Assembly: GCF_032854445.1 (NCBI RefSeq)
Contig: NW_027018197.1
Location: forward strand, 1-59,290
Direction: 5' to 3'
DNA length: 59,290 nt
From: Liolophura sinensis
Lineage: Eukaryota > Mollusca > Polyplacophora > Chitonida > Chitonidae
The translations under genes were made by a program, and so were the position numbers. How positions within the stretch are numbered: position 1 is the first letter of the stretch; each line of letters begins with the position of its first letter. The notes under the pieces are model-generated. The model made no database searches and was not told the origin of the DNA. It saw only the letters and a list, made by a program, of their open reading frames with translations. This document shows, piece after piece, positions 23,671 through 36,317 of the stretch.

Positions 23671-25321
23671 AGGCACGTGATTTAGTCATCAATGATCATT
23701 CAATTGTCGCTACAGCCAAAAGTATTGGTGGGAGAGCAACGCGGTTTGCACCATTCGATTTCTCGTCAAAAAATACGTCGGATTAGCCTCTTACCAGCAG
23801 CACTGGAACAGTTTTTCCACTTTTGCATTTTTGCCTGGTCTTTTTGTTAATTGAAATCGGCTACACTGTACAATGTACCATCGCGACTGGTGATTACTAT
23901 ATTCAACTTTTGACTATAAGTTATGTGCCCTTCGGTAGCCCAGAAGACGTCAAATCTTTGGGCTAAGCCCATTTAACTCATCCAGCAATTGTCTTACTTC
24001 TAAGTCCAAGACAATCTCAATGTCTTTATCTACGTGTAGAAAAACCAACACCATTTGTACATAAAAAACACAAAGTACTAGATACAGTCTGCTGTAAAAA
24101 GTACAATGAACACTGACCCACATCAATAAGGTGCCAAAAGATGCGGAATTGGGCCAGGCATCGGCAGCTGTTTAAATAATTGCAAATTTCCCTGGTTTCC
24201 ATAGAGTATAAGCCGTTGCTAGGCACGTGATGTTGTCATCAATGATCATTCAATTGTCGCTACAGCCAAAAGTATTGGTCGGAGAGCAACGCGGTTTGCA
24301 CCATTCGATTTCTCGTCAAAAAATACGTCGGATTAGCCCCTTACCAGCAGCACTGGAACAGTTTTTACATTTTTGCATTTTTGCCTGGTGTTTTTGTTAA
24401 TTGAAATCGGCTACACCGTACTATGTACCATCGCGACTGGTCATTACTATATTCAACTTTTGACTATAAGTTATGTGCCCTTTGGTAGCCCAGAAGACGT
24501 CAAATCTTTGGGCTAAGCCCATTTTAACTCATCCAGCAATTGTCTTACTTCTAAGTCCAAGACAATCTCAATGTCTTTATCTACGTGTAGAAAAACCACA
24601 CCATTTGTACATAAAAAACACAAAGTACTAGATACAGTCTGCTGTAAAAAGTACAATTGAACACTGACCCACATCAATAAGGTGGCAAAAGATGCGGAAT
24701 TGGGCCAGGCATCGGCAGCTGTTTAAAAAATTGCAAATTTCCCTGGTTTCCATGGAGTAAGAGCCGTTTCTAGGCACGTGATGTTGTCATCAATGATCAT
24801 TCAATTGTCGCTACAGACAAAGGTATTGGTCGGAGAGCAACGCGGTTTCCACCATTCGATTTCTCGTCACAAAATACGTCGGATTAGCCTCTTACCAGCA
24901 GCACTGGAACAGTTTTTCCACTTTTGCATTTTTGCCTGGTCTTTTTGTTAATTGAAATCGGCTGCACTGTACTATGTACCATCGCAACTGGTCATTACTA
25001 TATTCAACTTTTGACTATAAGTGATGTGCCCTTCGATAGCCCAGAAGACGTCAAATCTTTGGGCTAAGCCCATTTAACACATCCAGCAATTGTCTTACTT
25101 CTAAGTCCAAGACAATCTCAATGTCTTTATCTACGTGTAGAAAAACCACACCATTTGTACATAAAAAACACAAAGTACTAGATACAGTCTGCTGTAAAAA
25201 GTACAATTGAACACTGACCCACATCAATAAGGTGCCAAAAGATGCGGAATTGGGCCAGGCATCGGCAGCCGTTTAAAAAATTGCAAATTTCCCTGGTTTC
25301 CATAGAGTATAAGCCGTTGCT
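23671..25321. repeat. Gamma'-beta'-zeta set, copy A
   Basis: Starts are 23671, 24221 and 24772. Private variants shared with copy B are GCGACTGGTGATTAC with GTACAATG in the first monomer, AAGGTGGCAAAAG at the end of the second, and CTACAGACAAA with GCGGTTTCCACC and CATCGCAACTGG in the third. Confidence 0.9.
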
Positions 25322-25871
25322 AGGCACGTGATTTAGTCATCAATGATCATTCAATTGTCACTACAGCCAAAAGTATTGGTCGGAGAGCAACGCGGATTGC
25401 ACCATTCGATTTCTCGTCACAAAATACGTCGGATTAGCCTCTTACCAGCAGCACTGGAACAGTTTTTCCACTTTTGCATTTTTGCCTGGTCTTTTTGTTA
25501 ATTGAAATCGGCTACACTGTACTATGTACCATCGCGACTGGTCATTACTATATTCAGCTTTTGACTATAAGTTATGTGCCCTTTGGTAGCCCAGAAGACG
25601 TCAAATCTTTGGGCTAAGCCCATTTAACTCATCCAGCAATTGTCTTACTTCTAAGTCCAAGACAATCTCAATGTCTTTATCTACGTGTAGAAAAACCACA
25701 CCATTTGTACATAAAAAACACAAAGTACTAGATACAGTCTGCTGTAAAAAGTACAATTGAACACTGACCCACATCAATAAGGTGCCAAAAGATGCGGAAT
25801 TGGGCCAGGCATCGGCAGCTGTTTAAAAAATTGCAAATTTCCCTGGTTTCCATGGAGTAAGAGCCGTTTCT

Positions 25872-28071
25872 AGGCACGTGATGTTGTCATCAATGATCAT
25901 TCAATTGTCGCTACAGCCAAAAGTATTGGTGGGAGAGCAACGCGGTTTGCACCATTCGATTTCTCGTCACAAAATACGTCGGATTAGCCTCTTACCAGCA
26001 GCACAGGAACAGTTTTTCCACTTTTGCATTTTTGCCTGGTCTTTTTGTTAATTGAAATCGGCTACACTGTACTATGTACCATTGCGACTGGTCATTACTA
26101 TATTCAACTTTTGACTATAAGTGATGTGCCCTTCGATAGCCCAGAAGACGTCAAATCTTTGGGCTAAGCCCATTTAACTCATCCAGCAATTGTCTTACTT
26201 CTAAGTCCAAGACAATCTCAATGTCTTTATCTACGTGTAGAAAAACCACACCATTTGTACATAAAAAACACAAAGTACTAGATACAGTCTGCTGTAAAAA
26301 GTACAATTGAACACTCACCCACATCAATAAGGTGCCAATAGATGCGGAATTGGGCCAGGCATCGGCAGCTGTTTAAAAAATTGCAAATTTCAATGGTTTC
26401 CATAGAGTATAAGCCGTTGCTAGGCACGTGATTTAGTCATCAATGATCATTCAATTGTCGCTACAGCCAAAAGTATTGGTCGGAGAGCAACGCGGATTGC
26501 ACCGTTCGATTTCTCGTCACAAAATACGTCGGATTACCCTCTTACCAGCAGCACTGGAACAGTTTTTCCACTTTTGCATTTTTGCCTGGTCTTTTTGTTA
26601 ATTGAAATCGGCTACACTGTACTATGTACCATCGCGACTAATCATTAGTATATTCAACTTTTGACTATAAGTTATGTGCCCTTTGGTAGCCCAGAAGACG
26701 TCAAATCTTTGGGCTAAGCCCATTTAACTCATCCAGCAATTGTCTTACTTCTAAGTCCAAGACAATCTCAATGTCTTTATCTACGTGTAGAAAAACCACA
26801 TTATTTGTACATAAAAAACACAAAGTACTAGATACAGTCTGCTGTAAAAAGTACAATTGAACACTGACCCACATCAATAAGGTGCCAAAAGATGCGGAAT
26901 TGGGCCAGGCATCGGCAGCTGTTTAAAAAATTGCAAATTTCCCTGGTTTCCATGGAGTAAGAGCCGTTTGTAGGCACGTGATGTTGTCATCAATGATCAT
27001 TCAATTGTCGCTACAGCCAAAAGTATTGGTGGGAGAGCAACGCGGTTTGCACCATTCGATTTCTCGTCACAAAATACGTCGGATTAGCCTCTTACCAGCA
27101 GCACTGGAACAGTTTTTCCACTTTTGCATTTTTGCCTGGTCTTTTTGTTAATTGAAATCGGCTACACTGTACTATGTACCATCGCGACTGGTCATTACTA
27201 TATTCAACTTATGACTATAAGTTATGTGCCCTTCGGTAGCCCAGAAGATGTCAAATCTTTGGGCTAAGCCCATTTAACACATCCAGCAATTGTCTTACTT
27301 CTAAGTCCAAGACAATCTCAATGTCTTTATCTACGTGTAGAAAAACCACACCATTTGTACATAAAAAACACAAAGTACTAGATACAGTCTGCTGTAAAAA
27401 GTACAATTGAACACTGACCCACATCAATAAGGTGCCAATAGATGCGGAATTGGGCCAGGCAGCGGCAGCTGTTTAAAAAAATTGCAAATTTCCCTGGTTT
27501 CCATAGAGTATAAGCCGTTTCTAGGCACGTGATTTAGTCATCAATGATCATTCAATTGTCGCTACAGCCAAAAGTATTGGTCGGAGAGCAACGCGGATTG
27601 CACCATTCGATTTCTCGTCACAAAATACTTCGGATTAGCCTCTTACCAGCAGCACTGGAACAGTTTTTCCACTTTTGCATTTTTGCCTGGTTATTTTGTT
27701 AATTGAAATCGGATACACTGTACTATGTACCATCGCGACTAATCATTACTATATTCAACTTTTGACTATAAGTTATGTGCCCTTTGGTAGCCCAGAAGAC
27801 GTCAAATCTTTGGGCTAAGCCCATTTAACTCACCCAGCAATTGTCTTACTTCTATGTCCAAGACAATCTCAATGTCTTTATCTACGTGTAGAAAAACCAC
27901 ACCATTTGTACATAAAAACACAAAGTACTAGATACAGTCTGCTGTAAAAAGTACAATTGAACACTGACCCACATCAATAAGGTGCCAAAAGATGCGGAAT
28001 TGGGCCAGGCATCGGCAGCTGTTTAAAAAATTGCAAATTTCCCTGGTTTCCATGGAGTAAGAGCCGTTTCT
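25872..28071. repeat. Triplicated cassette, copy 3, with the following monomer
   Basis: Starts are 25872, 26422, 26972 and 27523. The first three lie exactly 5,500 bp after copy 2, and all four lie 9,351-9,352 bp after units 16520-18721. The fourth monomer, with ACTTCGG and GGTTATTTTG, is shared with copy 1 but not with copy 2. Confidence 0.9.
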
Positions 28072-29721
28072 AGGCACGTGATGTTGTCATCAATGATCAT
28101 TCAATTGTCGCTACAGCCAAAAGTATTGGTGGGAGAGCAACGCGGTTTGCACCATTCGATTTCTCGTCAAAAAATACGTCGGATTAGCCTCTTACCAGCA
28201 GCACTGGAACAGTTTTTCCACTTTTGCATTTTTGCCTGGTCTTTTTGTTAATTGAAATCGGCTACACTGTACAATGTACCATCGCGACTGGTGATTACTA
28301 TATTCAACTTTTGACTATAAGTTATGTGCCCTTCGGTAGCCCAGAAGACGTCAAATCTTTGGGCTAAGCCCATTTAACTCATCCAGCAATTGTCTTACTT
28401 CTAAGTCCAAGACAATCTCAATGTCTTTATCTACGTGTAGAAAAACCACACCATTTGTACATAAAAAACACAAAGTACTAGATACAGTCTGCTGTAAAAA
28501 GTACAATTGAACACTGACCCACATAAATAAGGTGCCAAAAGATGCGGAATTGGGCCAGGCATCGGCAGCTGTTTAAAAAATTGCAAATTTCCCTGGTTTC
28601 CATAGAGTATAAGCCGTTGCTAGGCACGTGATGTTGTCATCAATGATCATTCAATTGTCGCTACAGCCAAAAGTATTGGTCGGAGAGCAACGCGGTTTGC
28701 ACCATTCGATTTCTCGTCAAAAAATACGTCGGATTAGCCCCTTACCAGCAGCACTGGAACAGTTTTTACATTTTTGCATTTTTGCCTGGTGTTTTTGTTA
28801 ATTGAAATCGGCTACACCGTACTATGTACCATCGCGACTGGTCATTACTATATTCAACTTTTGACTATAAGTTATGTGCCCTTTGGTAGCCCAGAAGACG
28901 TCAAATCTTTGGGCTAAGCCCATTTAACTCATCCAGCAATTGTCTTACTTCTAAGTCCAAGACAATCTCAATGTCTTTATCTACGTGTAGAAAAACCACA
29001 CCATTTGTACATAAAAAACACAAAGTACTAGATACAGTCTGCTGTAAAAAGTACAATTGAACACTGACCCACATCAATAAGGTGGCAAAAGATGCGGAAT
29101 TGGGCCAGGCATCGGCAGCTGTTTAAAAAATTGCAAATTTCCCTGGTTTCCATGGAGTAAGAGCCGTTTCTAGGCACGTGATGTTGTCATCAATGATCAT
29201 TCAATTGTCGCTACAGACAAAAGTATTGGTCGGAGAGCAACGCGGTTTCCACCATTCGATTTCTCGTCACAAAATACGTCGGATTAGCCTCTTACCAGCA
29301 GCACTGGAACAGTTTTTCCACTTTTGCATTTTTGCCTGGTCTTTTTGTTAATTGAAATCGGCTACACTGTACTATGTACCATCGCAACTGGTCATTACTA
29401 TATTCAACTTTTAACTATAAGTGATGTGCCCTTCGATAGCCCAGAAGACGTCAAATCTTTGGGCTAAGCCCATTTAACACATCCAGCAATTGTCTTACTT
29501 CTAAGTCCAAGACAATCTCAATGTCTTTATCTACGTGTAGAAAAACCACACCATTTGTACATAAAAAACACAAAGTACTAGATACAGTCTGCTGTAAAAA
29601 GTACAATTGAACACTGACCCACATCAATAAGGTGCCAATAGATGCGGAATTGGGCCAGGCATCGGCAGCTGTTTAAAAAATTGCATATTTCCCTGGTTTC
29701 CATAGAGTATAAGCCGTTGCT
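28072..29721. repeat. Gamma'-beta'-zeta set, copy B
   Basis: Starts are 28072, 28622 and 29172, which is 4,400-4,401 bp after copy A. The first monomer starts with GATGTTGTC rather than GATTTAGTC, so the left edge of the duplicated tract lies inside or just before this monomer's GGTGGGAG. Confidence 0.9.
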
Positions 29722-31370
29722 AGGCACGTGATTTAGTCATCAATGATCATTCAATTGTCGCTACAGCCAAAAGTATTGGTCGGAGAGCAACGCGGATTGC
29801 ACCGTTCGATTTCTCGTCACAAAATACTTCGGATTAGCCTCTTACCAGCAGCACTGGAACAGTTTTTCCACTTTTGCATTTTTTCCTGGTCTTTTTGTTA
29901 ATTGAAATCGGCTACACTGTACTATGTACCATCGCGACTAATCATTACTATATTCAACTTTTGACTATAAGTTATGTGCCCTTTGGTAGCCCAGAAGACG
30001 TCAAATCTTTGGGCTAAGCCCATTTAACTCATCCAGCAATTGTCTTACTTCTAAGTCCAAGACAATCTCAATGTCTTTATCTACGTGTAGAAAAACCACA
30101 TTATTTGTACATAAAAAACACAAAGTACTAGATACAGTCTGCTGTAAAAAGTACAATTGAACACTGACCCACATCAATAAGGTGCCAAAAGATGCGGAAT
30201 TGGGCCAGGCATCGGCAGGTGTTTAAAAAATTGCAAATTTGCCTGGTTTCCATGGAGTAAGAGCCGTTTCTAGGCACGTGATGTTGTCATCAATGATCAT
30301 TCAATTGTCGCTACAGCCAAAAGTATTGGTGGGAGAGCAACGCGGTTTGCACCATTTGATTTCTCGTCAAAAAATACGTCGGATTAGCCTCTTACCAGCA
30401 GCACTGGAACAGTTTTTCCACTTTTGCATTTTTGCCTGGTCTTTTTGTTAATTGAAATCGGCTACACTGTACTATGTACCATCGCGACTGGTCATTACTA
30501 TATTCAATTTTTGACTATAAGTTATGTGCCCTTCGGTAGCCCAGAAGACGTCAAATCTTTGGGCTAAGCCCATTTAACTCATCCAGCAATTGTCTTACTT
30601 CTAAGTCCAAGACAATCTCAATGTCTTTATCTACGTGTAGAAAAACCACACCATTTGTACATAAAAAACACAAAGTACTAGATACAGTCTGCTGTAAAAA
30701 GTACAATTGAACACTGACCCACATCAATAAGGTGCCAATAGATGCGGAATTGGGCCAGGCATCGGCAGCTGTTTAAAAAATTGCAAATTTCCCTGGTTTC
30801 CATAGAGTATAAGCCGTTTCTAGGCACGTAATATAGTCATCAATGATCATTCAATTGTCGCTACAGCCAAAAGTATTGGTCGGAGAGCAACGCGGATTGC
30901 ACCATTCGATTTCTCGTCACAAAATACGTCGGATTAGCCTCTTACCAGCAGCACTGTAACAGTTTTTCCACTTTTGCATTTTTGCCTGGTTATTTTGTTA
31001 ATTGAAATCGGATACACTGTACTATGTACCATCGCAACTAATCATTACTATATTCAACTTTTGACTATAAGTTATGTGCCCTTTGGTAGCCCAGAAGACG
31101 TCAAATCTTTCGGCTAAGCCCATTTAACTCACCCAGCAATTGTCTTACTTCTAAGTCCAAGACAATCTCAATGTCTTTATCTACGTGTAGAAAAACCACA
31201 CCATTTGTACATAAAAACACAAAGTACTAGATACAGTCTGCTGTAAAAAGTACAATTGAACACTGACCCACATCAATAAGGTGCCAATAGATGCGGAATT
31301 GGGCCAGGCATCGGCAGCTGTTTAAAAAATTGCAAATTTCCCTGGTTTCCATAGAGTATAAGCCGTTGCT

Positions 31371-34300
31371 AGGCACGTGATTTAGTCATCAATGATCATT
31401 CAATTGTCGCTACAGCCAAAAGTATTGGTCGGAGAGCAACGCGGATTGCACCATTCGATTTCTCGTCACAAAATACTTCGGATTAGCCTCTTACCAGCAG
31501 CACTGGAACAGTTTTTCCACTTTTGCATTTTTGCCTGGTCTTTTTGTTAATTGAAATCGGCTACACTGTACTATGTACCATCGCGACTAATCATTGCTAT
31601 ATTCAACTTTTGACTATAAGTTATGTGCCCTTTGGTACGAAAGAAGACGTCAAATCTTTGGGCTAAGCCCATTTAACTAATCCAGCAACTGTCTTACTTC
31701 TAAGTCCAAGACAATCTCAATGTCTTTATCTACGTGTAGAAAAACCACATTATTTGTACATAAAAAACACAAAGTACTAGATACAGTCTGCTGTAAAAAG
31801 TACAATTAAACATTGACCCACATCAATTAGGTGCCAAAAGATGCGGAATTGGGCCAGGCATCGGCAACTGTTTAAAAAATTGCAAATTTCCCTGGTTTCC
31901 ATGGAGTAAGAGCCGTTTCTAGGCACGTGATGTTGTCATCAATGATCATTCAATTGTCGCTACAGCCAAAAGTATTGGTCGGAGAGCAACGCAGTTTGCA
32001 CCATTCGATTTCTCGTCAAAAAATACGTCGGATTAGCCCCTTACCAGCAGCACTGGAACAGTTTTTCCACTTTTGCATTTTGCCTGGTCTTTTTGTTAAT
32101 TGAAATCGGCTACACTGTACTATGTACCATCGCGACTGGTCATTTCTCTATTTAATATTTGACTAAAAGTTATGTGCCCTTTGGTACCCCAGAAGACGTC
32201 AAATCTTTGGGCTAAGCCCATTTAACTCATCCAGCAATTGTCTTATTTCTAAGTCCAAGACAATCTCAATGTCTTTATCTACGTGTAGAAAAACCACACC
32301 ATTTGTACATAAAAAACACAAAGTACTAGATACAGTCTGCTGTAAAAAGTACAATTGAACACTGACCCACATCAATAAGGTGCCAATAGATGCGGAATTG
32401 GGCCAGGCATCGGCAGCTGTTTAAAAAATTGCAAATTTCCCTGGTTTCCATAGAGTATAAGCCGTTGCTAGGCACGTGATTTAGTCATCAATGATCATTC
32501 AATTGTCGCTACAGCCAAAAGTATTGGTCGGAGAGCAACGCGGATTGCACCGTTCGATTTCTCGTCAAAAAATACGTCGGATTAGCCCCTTACCAGCAGC
32601 ACTGGAACAGTTTTTCCACTTTTGCATTTTTGCCTGGTCTTTTTGTTAATTGAAATCGGCTACACTGTACTATGTACCATCGCGACTGGTCATTACTATA
32701 TTCAACTTTTGACTAAAAGTTATGTGCCCTTCGGTAGCCCAGAAGACGTCAAATCTTTGGGCTAAGCCCATTTAACTCATCCAGCAATTGTCTTACTTCT
32801 AAGTCCAAGACAATCTCAATGTCTTTATCTACGTGTAGAAAAACCACACCATTTGTACATAAAAACACAAAGTACTAGATACAGTCTGCTGTAAAAAGTA
32901 CAATTGAACACTGACCCACATCAATAAGGTGCCAATAGATGCGGAATTGGGCCAGGCATCGGCAGCTGTTTAAAAAATTGCAAATTTCCCTGGTTTCCAT
33001 GGAGTAAGAGCCGTTTCTAGGCACGTGATGTTGTCATCAATGATCATTCAATTGTCGCCACAGCCAAAAGTATTGGTCGGAGAGCAACGCAGTTTGCACC
33101 ATTCGATTTCTCGTCAATAAATACGTCGGATTAGCCCCTTACCAGCAGCACTGGAACAGTTTTTCCATTTTTGCATTTTTGTCTGGTGTTTTTGTTAATT
33201 GAAATCGGCTACACCGTACTATGTACCATCGCGACTGGTCATTACTATATTCAACTTTTGACTATCAGTTATGTGCCCTTTGGTAGCCCAGAAGACGTCA
33301 AATCTTTGGGCTAAGCCCATTTAACTCATCCAGCAATTGTCTTACTTCTAAGTCCAAGACAATCTCAATGTCTTTATCTACGTGTAGAAAAACCACATTA
33401 TTTGTACATAAAAAACACAAAGTACTAGATACAGTCTGCTGTAAAAAGTACAATTGAACACTGACCTACATCAATAAGGTGCCAAAAGATGCGGAATTGG
33501 GCCAGGCATCGGCAGCTGTTTAAAAAATTGCAAATTTCCCTGGTTTCTATGGAGTAAGAGCCGTTTCTAGGCACGTGATGTTGTCATCAATGATCATTCA
33601 ATTGTCGCTACAGCTAAAAGTATTGGTCGGAGAGCAACGCGGTTTGCACCATTCGATTTCTCGTCACAAAATACGTCGGATTAGCCTCTTACCAGCAGCA
33701 CTGGAACAGTTTTTCCACTTTTGCATTTTTGCCTGGTCTTTTTGTTCATTGAAATCGGCTACACTGTACTATGTACCATCGCGACTGGTCATTACTATAT
33801 TCAACTTTTGACTATAAGTTATGTGCCCTTCGATAGCCCAGAAGACGTCAAATCTTTGGGCTAAGCCCATTTAACACATCCAGCAATTGTCTTACTTCTA
33901 AGTCCAAGACAATCTCAATGTCTTTATCTACGTGTAGAAAAACCACACCATTTGTACATAAAAAACACAAAGTACTAGATACAGTCTGCTGTAAAAAGTA
34001 CAATTGAACACTGACCCACATCAATAAGGTGCCAATAGATGCGGAATTGGGCCAGGCATCGGCAGCTGTTTAAAAAATTGCAAATTTCCCTGGTTTCCAT
34101 AGAGTATAAGCCGTTGCTAGGCACGTGATTTAGTCATCAATGATCATTCAAATGTCGCTACAGCCAAAAGTATTGGTCGGAGAGCAACGCTGATTGCACC
34201 ATTCGATTTCTCGTCACAAAATACGTCGGATTAGCCTCTTACCAGCAGCACTGGAACAGTTTTTCCACTTTTGCATTTTTGCCTGGTTATTTTGTTAATT

Positions 34301-35218
34301 GAAATCGGCTACACTGTACTATGTACCATCGCGACTAATCATTACTATATTCAACTTTTAACTATAAGTTATGTGCCCTTCGGTAGCCCAGAAGACGTCA
34401 AATCTTTGGGCTAAGCCCATTTAACTCATCCAGCAATTGTCTTATTTGTAAGTCCACGACAATCTCAATGTCTTTATCTACGTGTAGAAAAAGCACACCA
34501 TTTGTACATAAAAAACACAAAGTACTAGATACAGTCTGCTGTAAAAAGTACAATTGAACACTGACCCACATCAATAAGGTGCCAAAAGATGCGGAATTGG
34601 GCCAGGCATCGGCAGCTGTTTAAAAAATTGCAAATTTCCCTGGTTTCCATGGAGTAAGAGCCGTTTCTAGACACGTGATGTTGTCATCAATGATCATTCA
34701 ATTGTCGCTACAGCCAAAAGTATTGGTCGGAGAGCAACGTGGTTTGCACCATTCGATTTCTCGTCACAAAATACGTCGGATTAGCCTCTTACCAGCAGCA
34801 CTGGAACAGTTTTTCCACTTTTGCATTTTTGCCTGGTCTTTTTGTTAACTGAAATCGGCTACACTGTCCTATGTACCATCGCGACTGGTCATTTCTCTAT
34901 TTAATATTTGACTAAAAGTTATGTGCCCTTTGGTACCCCAGAAGACGTCAAATCTTTGGGCTAAGCCCATTTAACTCATCCAGCAATTGTCTTACTTCTA
35001 AGTCCACGACAATCTCAATGTCTTTATCTACGTGTAGAAAAACCACACCATTTGTACATAAAAAACACAAAGTACTAGATACAGTCTGCTGTAAAAAGTA
35101 CAATTGAACACTGACCCACATCAATAAGGTGCCAAAAGATGCGGAATTGGGCCAGGCATCGGCAGCTGTTTAAAAAATTGCAAATTTCCCTGGTTTCCAT
35201 GGAGTAAGAGCCGTTTCT
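31371..35218. repeat. Seven-monomer higher-order repeat, copy A
   Basis: Starts are 31371, 31921, 32470, 33019, 33569, 34119 and 34669. Copy B lies 4,947 bp downstream with all seven starts in register. Private variants shared with copy B include GGTACGAAAG at 31634, CAATTAGG near 31826, the one-base deletion giving TTGCATTTTGCC near 32074, CAGCTAAAAG near 33611, GCTGATTGC at 34189 and the pair TTAACTGAAATC/CTGTCCTATG near 34855-34870. A two-monomer spacer (35219-36317) separates the copies, so the repeat period is nine monomers. Confidence 0.93.
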
Positions 35219-36317
35219 AGGCACGTGATGTTGTCATCAATGATCATTCAATTGTCGCTACAGCCAAAAGCATTGGTCGGAGAGCAACGCGGTTTGCACC
35301 ATTCGATTTCTCGTCACAAAATACGTCGGATTAGCCTCTTACCAGCAGCACTGGAACAGTTTTTCCACTTTTGCATTTTTGCCTGGTCTTTTTGTTAATT
35401 GAAATCGGCTACACTGTACTATGTACCATCGCGACTAATCATTACTATATTCAACTTTTGACTATAAGTTATGTGCCCTTTGGTAGCCCAGAAGACGTCA
35501 AATCTTTGGGCTAAGCCCATTTAACTCATCCAGCAATTGTCTTACTTCTAAGTCCAAGACAATCTCAATGTCTTTATCTACGTGTAGAAAAACCACACCA
35601 TTTGTACATAAAAAACACAAAGTACTAGATACAGTCTGCTGTAAAAAGTACAATTGAACACTGACCCACATCAATAAGGTGCCAAAAGATGCGAAATTGG
35701 GCCAGGCATCGGCAGGTGTTTAAAAAATTGCAAATTTCCCTGGTTTCCATGGAGTAAGAGCCGTTTCTAGGCACGTGATGTTGTCATCAATGATCATTCA
35801 ATTGTCGCTACAGCCAAACGTATTGGTCGGAGAGCAATGCGGTTTGCACCATTCGATTTCTCGTCAAAAAATACGTTGGATTAGCCTCTTACCAGCAGCA
35901 CTGGAACAGTTTTTCCACTTTTGCATTTTTGCCTGGTCTTTTTGTTAATTGAAATCGGCTACACTGTACTATGTACCATCGCGAATGGTCATTTCTCTAT
36001 TTAATATTTGACTAAAAGTTATGTGCCCTTTGGTACCCCAGAAGACGTCAAATCTTTGGGCTAAGCCCATTTAACTCATCCAGCAATTGTCTTACTTCTA
36101 AGTCCACGACAATCTCAATGTCTTTATCTACGTGTAGAAAAACCACACCATTTGTACATAAAAACACAAAGTACTAGATACAGTCTGCTGTAAAAAGTAC
36201 AATTGAACACTGACCCACATCAATAAGGTGCCAATAGATGCGGAATTGGGCCAGGCATCGGCAGCTGTTTAAAAAATTGCAAATTTCCCTGGTTTCCATA
36301 GAGTATAAGCCGTTGCT
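35219..36317. repeat. Monomers 65-66, spacer between higher-order copies
   Basis: Starts are 35219 and 35769. Unit 35219 carries AAAAGCATTGG and GGCAGGTGTTT. Unit 35769 carries AAACGTATTGG, AGCAATGCGG, ATACGTTGG and GCGAATGGTC with the diverged central block. The same ordered pair recurs at 43467-44565 and 56676-57772; the second member alone recurs at 52268. The pair therefore belongs to the right-hand part of the array although it sits between the two copies of the nine-monomer repeat. Confidence 0.9.

Larger units (their letters stand above)
22022..31370. repeat. Monomers 41-57, first appearance of the TTTCTCTATTT variant
   Basis: Starts are 22022, 22572, 23122, 23671, 24221, 24772, 25322, 25872, 26422, 26972, 27523, 28072, 28622, 29172, 29722, 30272 and 30822. 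The first copy of the diverged central block lies in unit 22022. Units 23671-25321 and 28072-29721 are near copies 4,400-4,401 bp apart (8 monomers). Units 25872-28071 repeat units 16520-18721 at 9,351-9,352 bp. Alpha-type monomers, frequent to the left, are last seen at 25872. Confidence 0.9.
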
